DNA of 5,570 bases from Oscillospiraceae bacterium (GTDB lineage: Bacteria; Bacillota; Clostridia; Oscillospirales; Oscillospiraceae). How positions within the stretch are numbered: the stretch's first letter is position 1; each line of letters opens with the position of its first letter. The notes beneath the pieces are model-generated. The model was not told the DNA's origin. It saw only the letters and a list, made by a program, of their open reading frames with translations, and searched no databases. The stretch spans positions 1-5,570 of the forward strand of contig JAJQHT010000329.1 in assembly GCA_021199595.1 (NCBI GenBank). The letters are read 5' to 3'. Shown one piece after another: positions 1-5,570 of this stretch. Made by a program: the position numbers and the translations under genes.

Positions 1-67
1 CTCTCAAACCCATTGGGATCTCCTGCCGTGGGAATATTTGCGGCGGGGGCGGCAGCCCGATTTTTAC

Positions 68-99
68 AAGCGGCGTATGCTTCGGCATACGCCGTTTTT
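68..99 (+). terminator. Intrinsic terminator (or leader attenuator) just upstream of potA
   Basis: A perfect 10-bp stem, CGGCGTATGC (71-80) against GCATACGCCG (85-94), is closed by a TTCG tetraloop. It is followed at once by five T residues (95-99), and the A/G bases at 68-70 can extend pairing into the T-run. This is the classic rho-independent form on the plus strand. It most simply ends a gene lying left of the window. Because potA starts only 36 bases later and no promoter is evident in between, it could instead sit inside the potA leader and act as an attenuator; the sequence alone does not decide. Confidence 0.85.
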
Positions 100-135
100 G
101 CGTTTTCCGCGCGCATTGCAAAGAGAGGGATAAGT

Positions 136-1254
136 ATGAAAAAAATCATCGAGCTGAAGGGCGTCACCAAGTCCTTCGACGGGGAGACAGTGCTGGACAA
201 CATCAGCCTGGACATCTACGACAACGAATTTATCACGCTGCTTGGCCCCTCCGGCTGCGGCAAAACCACCACGCTGCGGCTGATTGGCGGGTTTGAGACG
301 CCGGACGCCGGAGACATCCTGTTCATGGGCCAGCGCATCAACGATGTGCCGCCGCACAAGCGGAACGTGAACACCGTGTTTCAGCGGTACGCCCTGTTTC
401 CCCATCTGAACGTGTTTGAAAACGTGGCCTTCCCTTTGCGGGAGCAGAAGGTGGCCGAGGACGAGATACAGGAGCGGGTAGAAAATATGCTCTCCATGGT
501 GGCCCTCAAGGGCTTTGAGCGCCGGAACGTTACCCGTCTCTCCGGTGGCCAGCAGCAGCGGGTGGCCATCGCACGGGCGCTGATCAGCCATCCCCAGGTG
601 CTTCTCCTGGACGAGCCTTTGGCGGCGCTGGACTTAAAGCTGCGCAAGGATATGCAGCAGGAGCTGAAAAACATTCAGAAGGCCACGGGCATCACCTTCG
701 TGTTCGTCACCCACGACCAGGAGGAGGCGCTGTCCATGTCGGATACCATCGTGGTCATGTCCGAGGGGAAGATTCAGCAGATAGGCACCAGCGTGGACGT
801 GTATAACGAGCCGAAAAACGCCTTTGTGGCGGATTTCATTGGGGAGTCCAATATCCTGGACGGCATGATGCTGGACGATCTCTCCGTCTCCTTCTCCGGG
901 CAGACCTTTGTGTGCGTGGATAAGGGCTTCGGGAAAAACGAGCCGGTGGACGTGGTGGTTCGCCCGGAGGACGTGGACATCGTCCCGCCGGAAAAGGGAA
1001 TGCTCACCGGCGTCGTCACCTCCGTCACGTTCATGGGTGTGCATTATGAGGTCATCGTGGACATCGGCGGCTTCAAGTGGATGATCCAGACCACGGACTT
1101 TGTGGACGTGGACGAGCGCATCGGCCTTTATATCGAGCCGGACGCCATACATATTATGAAAAAGAGCGAATACTCCGGGCTGTACGGGGACTATTCCTCC
1201 TTCTCCAACGAGCTGGACGAGCTGTCCGACGTGGAAAGCGAGCCGGACGAATGA
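136..1254 (+). CDS. potA: Spermidine/putrescine ABC importer, ATP-binding subunit PotA
   Basis: This is the cytoplasmic ATPase that powers polyamine uptake through PotB and PotC. The 372-residue product is close to the usual PotA length. Visible motifs are Walker A GPSGCGKT (37-44), Q-loop Q83 in [13 protein letters not shown] signature LSGGQQQR (135-142), Walker B VLLLDEP (155-161, catalytic E160), D-loop AALD (163-166) and switch histidine H193. A TOBE-type regulatory domain spans about 240-345. The ATG at 136 is chosen because AGAGGG (124-129) lies 6 bases upstream and the family N-terminus begins here; a longer in-frame reading from base 13 would cross the terminator hairpin. The last 21 residues (352-372) hold nine Asp/Glu and no Lys/Arg, an unusually acidic tail. 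The gene overlaps potB by four bases. Assignment to polyamines rather than another CUT1-like substrate rests mainly on the potD-like partner. Confidence 0.95.
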   Translation: MKKIIELKGVTKSFDGETVLDNISLDIYDNEFITLLGPSGCGKTTTLRLIGGFETPDAGDILFMGQRINDVPPHKRNVNTVFQRYALFPHLNVFENVAFPLREQKVAEDEIQERVENMLSMVALKGFERRNVTRLSGGQQQRVAIARALISHPQVLLLDEPLAALDLKLRKDMQQELKNIQKATGITFVFVTHDQEEALSMSDTIVVMSEGKIQQIGTSVDVYNEPKNAFVADFIGESNILDGMMLDDLSVSFSGQTFVCVDKGFGKNEPVDVVVRPEDVDIVPPEKGMLTGVVTSVTFMGVHYEVIVDIGGFKWMIQTTDFVDVDERIGLYIEPDAIHIMKKSEYSGLYGDYSSFSNELDELSDVESEPDE

Positions 1255-2126
1255 GAGGAACCGCAACGCGCCGCCGGGAGCGGCTGGTGGGCCTGCTGAC
1301 AAGAGGCCCTTATGAGGTGTGGGCGGTTTTGTTTATTCTGGTGCCGCTGGTTTTCACCGCCTACTACGCCTTTACGGACGACAGCTTTGCGTTCACAACG
1401 GAAAATATCACGAAGTTCTTCACCGCCACCTCCGTGGTGGAAGGCTCCGGCACGGTACACACCTATCTTCTTATCCTGTGGCGCTCCCTGAAGCTGGCGA
1501 TTATCTCCACCGTGGTCTGCCTGCTGCTGGGGTATCCACTGGCCTATATCATCTCCCGCGCCTCCTCCAAGGCCCAGAAAATCATGATGACCTTCATCAT
1601 GATCCCCATGTGGATGAACTTCCTTATCCGCACCTATGCCTGGATGACCATTTTGCAGGATACGGGCATTCTCAATAATCTCCTGAACGCTCTGGGCCTC
1701 GGCACGGTACACATCATCGGCACGGAGACCGCCGTGGTCATCGGCATGGTTTACGACTACCTGCCCTATATGGTCATGCCCATTTATTCCGTCATGGCGA
1801 AGATGGACGACCGGCTCCTGGAGGCCGCCCGCGACCTGGGCTGCTCCGGCGGCGGGGTGCTGCGCCGGGTGGTGCTGCCCCTGTCCATGCCCGGCGTCAT
1901 CAACGGCATCACCATGGTGCTCATCCCCTCGGTCAGCACCTTCTATATCTCCCAAAAGCTGGGCGACGGCAAGTTCTTCCTCATCGGCGACGCGATCGAG
2001 GGGCAGTACACCGCCAACAACCTGCACTTCGCCGCAGCCATCGCCTTCATCCTGATGGTGCTGCTGCTGGCGGCCATGATGCTCATGCGCCGGCTGACCA
2101 ATAAAAAGGTCTACGGAGGAACATGA
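1251..2126 (+). CDS. potB: Spermidine/putrescine ABC importer, permease PotB
   Basis: This is one of the two membrane subunits forming the polyamine channel. The 291-residue product has an Arg-rich cytoplasmic N-terminus followed by about six membrane segments (near 22-42, 76-100, 108-128, 160-182, 213-235 and 258-280). The EAA coupling loop that docks on PotA reads [11 protein letters not shown] and starts at residue 191, between the fourth and fifth segments, as in binding-protein-dependent permeases. The start is the ATG at 1251, whose bases overlap the potA TGA as ATGA, implying translational coupling; a GGAAAG at 1233-1238 lies about 12 bases upstream. An in-frame ATG at 1077 would bury 58 residues inside potA and is rejected. 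Gene order A-B-C-D and the sequence character ([22 protein letters not shown]) support PotB rather than PotC. Confidence 0.94.
   Translation: MRGTATRRRERLVGLLTRGPYEVWAVLFILVPLVFTAYYAFTDDSFAFTTENITKFFTATSVVEGSGTVHTYLLILWRSLKLAIISTVVCLLLGYPLAYIISRASSKAQKIMMTFIMIPMWMNFLIRTYAWMTILQDTGILNNLLNALGLGTVHIIGTETAVVIGMVYDYLPYMVMPIYSVMAKMDDRLLEAARDLGCSGGGVLRRVVLPLSMPGVINGITMVLIPSVSTFYISQKLGDGKFFLIGDAIEGQYTANNLHFAAAIAFILMVLLLAAMMLMRRLTNKKVYGGT
2115..2120 (+). promoter_or_regulatory. Shine-Dalgarno site of potCD
   Basis: GGAGGA lies 7 bases before the ATG at 2128 and inside the last codons of potB. It fixes the potCD start: the nearer ATG at 2123 is out of frame. The potB stop (2124-2126) and this start are separated by one base, so the two genes are co-translated closely. 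Confidence 0.85.
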
Positions 2127-2127
2127 T

Positions 2128-4125
2128 ATGAAGCTGTCATCGAAAATCTTTACCACGCTGATGTTCGTGTTCCTGTTCGCGCCCATCGTCATCATGCTGA
2201 TATTCTCGTTTAACGCCTCCCGGAGCCTGTCCGTCTTTTCCGGCTTCTCCTTTAAGTGGTATGTGGAGCTGTTACACGACGGGGACACCCTGGCCTCGGT
2301 GAAAAACACCCTGATTCTGGCCGTCTGCGCCTCGGTGATTGCTACCACTATGGGCACCGCCGCCGCCGTGGGCATCGACAAGCTCCGCAACCGCTACGTC
2401 CGGGCCGCGCTGGACGTGACCACTAACATCCCCATGGTGAACCCGGATATCATCACCGGCATCTCCATGATGTTCATGTTTGTGTTCGTCAGTCAGCTTT
2501 TCGGCTTTGCCAACAGCCTGAACTTCGGCACACTGCTGATTTCCCATTTCAACTTCTGGCTGCCCGATGTGATTGTACAGGTGCTGCCAAAGCTTCAGCA
2601 GATGGATCCGGCGCTGCCAGAGGCGGCCATGGATCTGGGCTGCACCCCCTGGCGGGCTTTCTGGAAGGCGGAGCTGCCGGAGCTTATGCCCGGCATCACC
2701 ACCGGGCTTATCATGTCCTTCACCCTGTCCCTGGATGATTTCGTCATCAGCTACTTCACCACCGGCAACGGCTTCCAGACTCTGCCCATCCGCATATACA
2801 ACATGACGAAAAAGACTGTCACGCCGAAGATGTACGCCCTTGCCACCATCACCTTTTTCGTCATTCTGGCGCTTCTTCTGCTATCGAACCTTGCGGACAG
2901 CGAGGACGGCCGGCGCCTCCGGGCCGCACGTCGGGCCAAGCGTGCCGCGCGGCGCGCCATACGGGCGGCCAAACGGGCCGAAAAGGCCAAAATGCCCATG
3001 TCCGCCCGGACGAGAAAGCTCCTGTATACCTGCGGCGGGGCCGCGGCACTGATTGCCGTTATTGTCGCCGTCGCGTCGCTCCACGACGGGGACGCCCTGG
3101 TGCTGAACGTATACAACTGGGGCGAGTACATTTCCGACGGCTCGGAAGGCTCCATGGACGTGATCGAGGAGTTTGAGGACTGGTACGAGGCGGAATACGG
3201 TCAGAAGGTCAAGGTCAACTACACCACCTTCGCCAGCAATGAGGATATGTACGCAAAGCTTGCCTCCGGCGCAGTCAGCTATGACGTGATTATCCCCTCG
3301 GATTATATGATAGCCCGCATGATTGAGGAGGATATGCTCCTGCCCCTGGATTTTGACAATATTCCCAACTATGAATACATTGGGGAGGACTTCCGCGGCC
3401 TCTACTATGACCCGGATAACCTCTATTCCGTCCCCTATACCTATGGCATTGTGGGCATTATCTACGACGCCAACGTGGTGGACGAGGAGGACACCGGCTC
3501 CTGGGATCTGATGTGGAACGAAAAATATGCCGGGCAGATTCTCCAGTTTAATAACTCCCGGGACGCTTTCGGCACGGCCATGTACAGCCTGGGGCTGGAC
3601 GTAAACAGCACGGACACCGCCGTATGGGACACCGCCCTGGCCGAGCTGCTCGCCCAGCGGAGCCTAGTGAAGAGCTACGTCATGGACGAGATATACAACA
3701 TGATGGAATCCGGAGAAGCCGCCATTGCCGCCTACTACGCCGGGGACTACTTCACCATGGCGGACGCCCAGGCGGATACGGTGGATTTGCAGTTCTATTA
3801 CCCGGAGCGGACGAATTACTTCGTGGACGCCATGTGCATCCCCACCTGCTGCCAGAACCAGGAGCTGGCGGAGATCTTTATAAACTATATGCTCTCCCAG
3901 GAGGCCGCGATTGCCAACGCGGAGTATATCTGGTACGCCTCCCCCAACAGCCTGGTCTATGAAAACGAGGACTACATTGACGAGATGGGCCAGGAGGCCA
4001 TGGAGATTCTCTACCCGGAAATGGAGAGCTTCTCCGCCCTGTATAACCAGTACGCCTACCGCAACCTCAGTGACGAGCTGCTGGATTATATTAACACCCT
4101 ATGGGAAACACTAAAGATTAATTAA
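2128..4125 (+). CDS. potCD: Fused polyamine permease PotC and substrate-binding protein PotD
   Basis: A single uninterrupted 665-residue chain. Residues 1-257 are a PotC-type permease with six likely membrane helices and an EAA loop (EAAMDLGCTPW, from 165). Residues 258-297 are a very basic Ala/Arg/Lys linker. Residues 298-317 form a seventh hydrophobic helix, and 324-665 are a PotD-type periplasmic-binding fold. With six helices the PotC end is cytosolic, so the seventh helix places the receptor outside, as needed. From remembered E. coli PotD, polyamine-contact residues appear kept at W331, Y334 (NWGEYI), S391, Y393 (PSDY), D567 and Y603; others are changed (N476, D479, Y537, F565, R645). 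PotC-PotD fusions are known in Firmicutes, so this is unlikely to be an assembly error. There is no usable lipobox: the Cys at 302 precedes the hydrophobic stretch. Spermidine versus putrescine preference cannot be decided. Confidence 0.93.
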   Translation: MKLSSKIFTTLMFVFLFAPIVIMLIFSFNASRSLSVFSGFSFKWYVELLHDGDTLASVKNTLILAVCASVIATTMGTAAAVGIDKLRNRYVRAALDVTTNIPMVNPDIITGISMMFMFVFVSQLFGFANSLNFGTLLISHFNFWLPDVIVQVLPKLQQMDPALPEAAMDLGCTPWRAFWKAELPELMPGITTGLIMSFTLSLDDFVISYFTTGNGFQTLPIRIYNMTKKTVTPKMYALATITFFVILALLLLSNLADSEDGRRLRAARRAKRAARRAIRAAKRAEKAKMPMSARTRKLLYTCGGAAALIAVIVAVASLHDGDALVLNVYNWGEYISDGSEGSMDVIEEFEDWYEAEYGQKVKVNYTTFASNEDMYAKLASGAVSYDVIIPSDYMIARMIEEDMLLPLDFDNIPNYEYIGEDFRGLYYDPDNLYSVPYTYGIVGIIYDANVVDEEDTGSWDLMWNEKYAGQILQFNNSRDAFGTAMYSLGLDVNSTDTAVWDTALAELLAQRSLVKSYVMDEIYNMMESGEAAIAAYYAGDYFTMADAQADTVDLQFYYPERTNYFVDAMCIPTCCQNQELAEIFINYMLSQEAAIANAEYIWYASPNSLVYENEDYIDEMGQEAMEILYPEMESFSALYNQYAYRNLSDELLDYINTLWETLKIN

Positions 4126-4139
4126 GCCTCTGCACAGCA

Positions 4140-4185
4140 CGCCCCTGCATTCGGCCAAACGAACCGAGTGCAGGGGCGCAGTTTT
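4140..4185 (+). terminator. Probable terminator of the potABCD operon
   Basis: A stem of about 15 pairs, C4140-T4151-G4154 against C4164-G4178, includes one G-T wobble and a nine-base loop (4155-4163). It begins 14 bases after the potCD stop. The following sequence is CAGTTTTG, so the T-run is short (four) and offset by three bases; termination may be imperfect. The opposite strand has no T-run after the hairpin, so it does not look bidirectional, although it is the only structure between the two convergent genes. Confidence 0.7.
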
Positions 4186-4195
4186 GTATCAGTAT

Positions 4196-5122
4196 TTATC
4201 TCACCCCGACGTGGCCGGTCAGGGGACTTGCCGCTTCTGCCGCTGACTGCGGCGTTTGATGACCGGTATTCAGCACAATCACGGCCCCCAGGACAAGGGC
4301 AATGCCGATGACGCCCAGCAGCGTGGGAGTCTCCCCAAACACGGCGAAGCCCAAAACAGAGGCAACCACCGGCTCCACGGAGGCCATCACCGCCCCCTTG
4401 CCGGCCTCCTCGCTTTGCAGGCCCCAGCAGTACAGCAGCGCCGGCAGAAAGCCGGATATGACGATAAGTCCCAGCCCGGTCAGCATATTGCGGCCGCTTT
4501 CAAACACCGGGGCGGCGGGGCTGACGCCCCAGAGAATCAGCCCGCCGATGGCGCAAAGACACCAGCCATAGGCGTTGATGGTGAACACATGATACCCCCG
4601 GTTTGACAGGCTCTTGGAGCAGATGCTGTAAAAGGCGTAGCCGATCCCGGCCAGCAGGCCGTATATTACCCCGGCAGTGCTGAGCTGGGAGTCCCCCTCC
4701 AGCACGCCGGAGACCAGACAGCATCCCACCACCGCGCACAGCAGCGCCGCCAGCTTGCGCCGAGTGAACCGCTCATGGAATACAAAGAGACTGATGACCA
4801 TGACGAACACCGGCGCGGAATACATCAGCGTGCAGGCGGCGGACAGACTGCTCAGGGCGATGGACTGGTAATAGCAATAGGTGAAAAAAAGAGTGGACAG
4901 AATCCCGAAGCAGAAAAACAGCCATGCGTCCTTCCAATGGATTTTCAGCAGCTTCGGATCCTTGCACAGCGCGCAAAGAAGAAACAATATCCCGCATCCG
5001 CTCGAGCGAATAATCAAAACGCCGGAGGAAGTTATCCCCACTGCCTCCAGCTGCCGGGTGAACAGCCCGATAACCCCCCAGAACACCCCGGCGGCCAGGA
5101 TAGCAATATCATATTTTTTCAT
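4196..5122 (-). CDS. EamA/DMT-superfamily membrane transporter, substrate unknown
   Basis: A 308-residue inner-membrane protein with about ten hydrophobic helices arranged as two tandem EamA repeats (roughly 7-140 and 150-286), the normal length and layout of drug/metabolite transporters. Family-typical pieces are FWGVIGLFTRQL near the N-terminus, SAPVFVMVISLFVFHERFT at the end of repeat one and EPVVASVLGFAVFGET at the same place in repeat two. Members export amino acids, metabolites or drugs; nothing here fixes the substrate, and the neighbouring polyamine importer is on the opposite strand and separately transcribed. The ATG at 5122 is preferred over an in-frame TTG at 5140 because GGAAAGGG (5131-5138) sits 8 bases upstream of the ATG and would be translated if TTG were used. 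The final 20 residues are a polar Ala/Gly/Ser/Thr tail. A dedicated promoter and inverted repeat lie upstream. Confidence 0.9.
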   Translation of the reverse strand: MKKYDIAILAAGVFWGVIGLFTRQLEAVGITSSGVLIIRSSGCGILFLLCALCKDPKLLKIHWKDAWLFFCFGILSTLFFTYCYYQSIALSSLSAACTLMYSAPVFVMVISLFVFHERFTRRKLAALLCAVVGCCLVSGVLEGDSQLSTAGVIYGLLAGIGYAFYSICSKSLSNRGYHVFTINAYGWCLCAIGGLILWGVSPAAPVFESGRNMLTGLGLIVISGFLPALLYCWGLQSEEAGKGAVMASVEPVVASVLGFAVFGETPTLLGVIGIALVLGAVIVLNTGHQTPQSAAEAASPLTGHVGVR

Positions 5123-5125
5123 AAA

Positions 5126-5199
5126 AAACACCCTTTCCAAAGGCTAACAGATACAGATTACATACTTCTGCAAAAAATGTCAACCGGGAAAGGGTGTTT
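5126..5199. repeat. Perfect 13-bp inverted repeat flanking the DMT-gene promoter
   Basis: AAACACCCTTTCC (5126-5138) is exactly reverse-complementary to GGAAAGGGTGTTT (5187-5199), with 48 bases between. The proximal arm holds the Shine-Dalgarno of the DMT transporter (GGAAAGGG read on the minus strand) and is followed by six T residues (5128-5123) just before the ATG. The distal arm lies upstream of the promoter's -35 box. RNA started at the internal promoter contains only the SD arm. RNA reading through from the DUF4160 side contains both arms and could fold, hiding the SD or terminating at the T-run. Confidence 0.8.
5155..5183 (-). promoter_or_regulatory. Sigma-70/SigA-type promoter of the DMT transporter gene
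   Basis: On the minus strand a consensus -35 TTGACA (5183-5178) is followed after 17 bases by TAATCT (5160-5155), a weaker -10. The expected start of transcription near 5148 would give a leader of about 26 bases containing the Shine-Dalgarno. A tandem ACAGAT repeat (5147-5158) overlaps the -10. Position, spacing and the perfect -35 support the call; the imperfect -10 is the main doubt. Confidence 0.65.
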
Positions 5200-5235
5200 A
5201 TTATATGGCAATCGCCGCGCTTCGGAGTATCCCGT

Positions 5236-5511
5236 TCAGCAATAATAGGAAATTTCCCCGAAGAAATCCAACCATCTGGCCTGTATTTCCTCGCTGCGGG
5301 CTTCGATGACCCGCATCAAATCTCTAAGCGTTCGGTCAGGAATCTGTGACTTGTTGTGGCATAGATAGCATTTTCCCTTTGAGGTAATCCATATCTTCGT
5401 TGCGTTAGGACTGGCTTTCTCTGCAACATGGACATGAATCGGTTCCAGCGGCTCGTTTTCGTTGGCCCAGAAGAAAACGGTATAAGAACCGACCTTAAAG
5501 ATTTGAGGCAT
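5236..5511 (-). CDS. Small DUF4160-family protein of unknown function
   Basis: A 91-residue cytoplasmic protein without signal peptide or membrane segment. It opens with MPQIFKVGSYTVFFWANE, the beta-rich start typical of DUF4160, followed by a short proline/acidic stretch and the family's histidine pair in IHVHV (H26, H28). The C-terminal half is helical and ends in the characteristic RWLDFFGE (79-86). DUF4160 genes often sit beside DUF2442 genes in toxin-antitoxin-like pairs, but no DUF2442 gene follows here; what lies upstream is outside the window. ATG at 5511 is chosen over a TTG at 5517 because it matches the family start and a G-run (5520-5524) lies 8 bases before it. An odd CYLCH (48-52) adds two cysteines and a third histidine in a normally variable region. 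The gene is visibly less GC-rich than the pot operon, hinting at separate origin. Molecular function is unknown. Confidence 0.82.
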   Translation of the reverse strand: MPQIFKVGSYTVFFWANENEPLEPIHVHVAEKASPNATKIWITSKGKCYLCHNKSQIPDRTLRDLMRVIEARSEEIQARWLDFFGEISYYC

Positions 5512-5570
5512 TTGCAAAACCCCCGCGTTGTGAAAACTCCAAAATTAAGTGGGCAGTGGAACGGATTACC

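Noticed and set aside
13..135. N-terminal extension of PotA by 41 residues
   Set aside because: It would be translated through the terminator hairpin, is Ala-rich without homology to PotA, and lacks a Shine-Dalgarno; the ATG at 136 has one.
634..1302. 222-codon minus-strand open frame opposite potA
   Set aside because: Antisense shadow of the conserved ATPase; Val/His-rich composition with no recognisable domain.
1191..2390. 399-codon open frame on the minus strand opposite potB
   Set aside because: Its product is His/Gln/Gly/Asp-rich low-complexity sequence typical of the antisense of a GC-rich membrane-protein gene; there is no ribosome binding site or family resemblance, and potB on the other strand is unmistakable.
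3019..3045. Lipoprotein signal (LLYTC) ahead of the PotD domain
   Set aside because: The cysteine precedes rather than follows the hydrophobic stretch, and the segment is internal to the fusion; it is a membrane helix, not a lipobox.
5200..5205. Perfect TATAAT on the minus strand
   Set aside because: At 17-18 bases upstream there is only an ACTCCG-like sequence and no extended -10, so it is not called a promoter; it could still be a weak second start for the DMT gene.
5205..5309. 34-codon plus-strand frame starting at 5205 after GGAAAGGG in the distal repeat arm
   Set aside because: The SD and ATG arrangement mimics the DMT gene because the arm is its inverted copy, but the peptide is antisense to the DUF4160 end, Arg/Pro-rich and unlike any known protein; no plus-strand promoter is seen.
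5356..5370. CxxCH haem-c attachment motif in the DUF4160 protein
   Set aside because: There is no export signal or cytochrome context, so covalent haem is implausible; at most a metal site.
1..5570. Undescribed defence or mobile system
   Set aside because: All sizeable coding regions fall into a polyamine importer, a DMT transporter and DUF4160; there are no transposase, integrase, nuclease, CRISPR repeat or terminal repeat of a mobile element. The 74-bp inverted repeat is the only unexplained structure.

Overview
The window looks like chromosomal DNA of a G+C-rich gut-type Clostridia, most likely Oscillospiraceae (Oscillibacter/Flavonifractor-like). This is inferred from strong Shine-Dalgarno sites, intrinsic terminators, GC-rich codon choice and the fused PotC-PotD architecture. 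No marker gene or database search backs the taxonomy, so it is tentative.

Layout. Bases 1-135 hold the end of an upstream region and a textbook intrinsic terminator hairpin (68-99) only 36 bases before the first gene. Bases 136-4125 (+) form a tightly packed three-gene polyamine ABC importer operon: potA (ATPase), potB (permease, start overlapping the potA stop as ATGA) and a fused potC-potD gene (permease plus substrate-binding domain in one 665-residue chain). A long hairpin at 4140-4178 follows the operon. Convergent to it on the minus strand is a 308-residue EamA/DMT-family membrane transporter (4196-5122). Further out, also on the minus strand, is a 91-residue DUF4160 protein (5236-5511). 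Bases 5512-5570 show no supported feature.

How the genes work together. PotA dimers should power import through the PotB/PotCD heterodimer. Because the binding domain is covalently attached to the PotC half, each complex carries exactly one extracellular receptor, tethered by a highly basic cytoplasmic linker and a seventh membrane helix. PotA ends in an unusually acidic tail, so two oppositely charged cytosolic segments exist in one complex. The DMT transporter is a separate transcription unit of unknown substrate.

The least expected structure is a perfect 13-bp inverted repeat (5126-5138 / 5187-5199) that brackets a good promoter (TTGACA, 17 bp, TAATCT) for the DMT gene. One arm contains that gene's Shine-Dalgarno sequence. 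It could make read-through mRNA untranslatable or terminate it, serve as a paired operator, or (less likely) be an invertible promoter. I found no CRISPR, tRNA, rRNA, insertion sequence or convincing new defence system.
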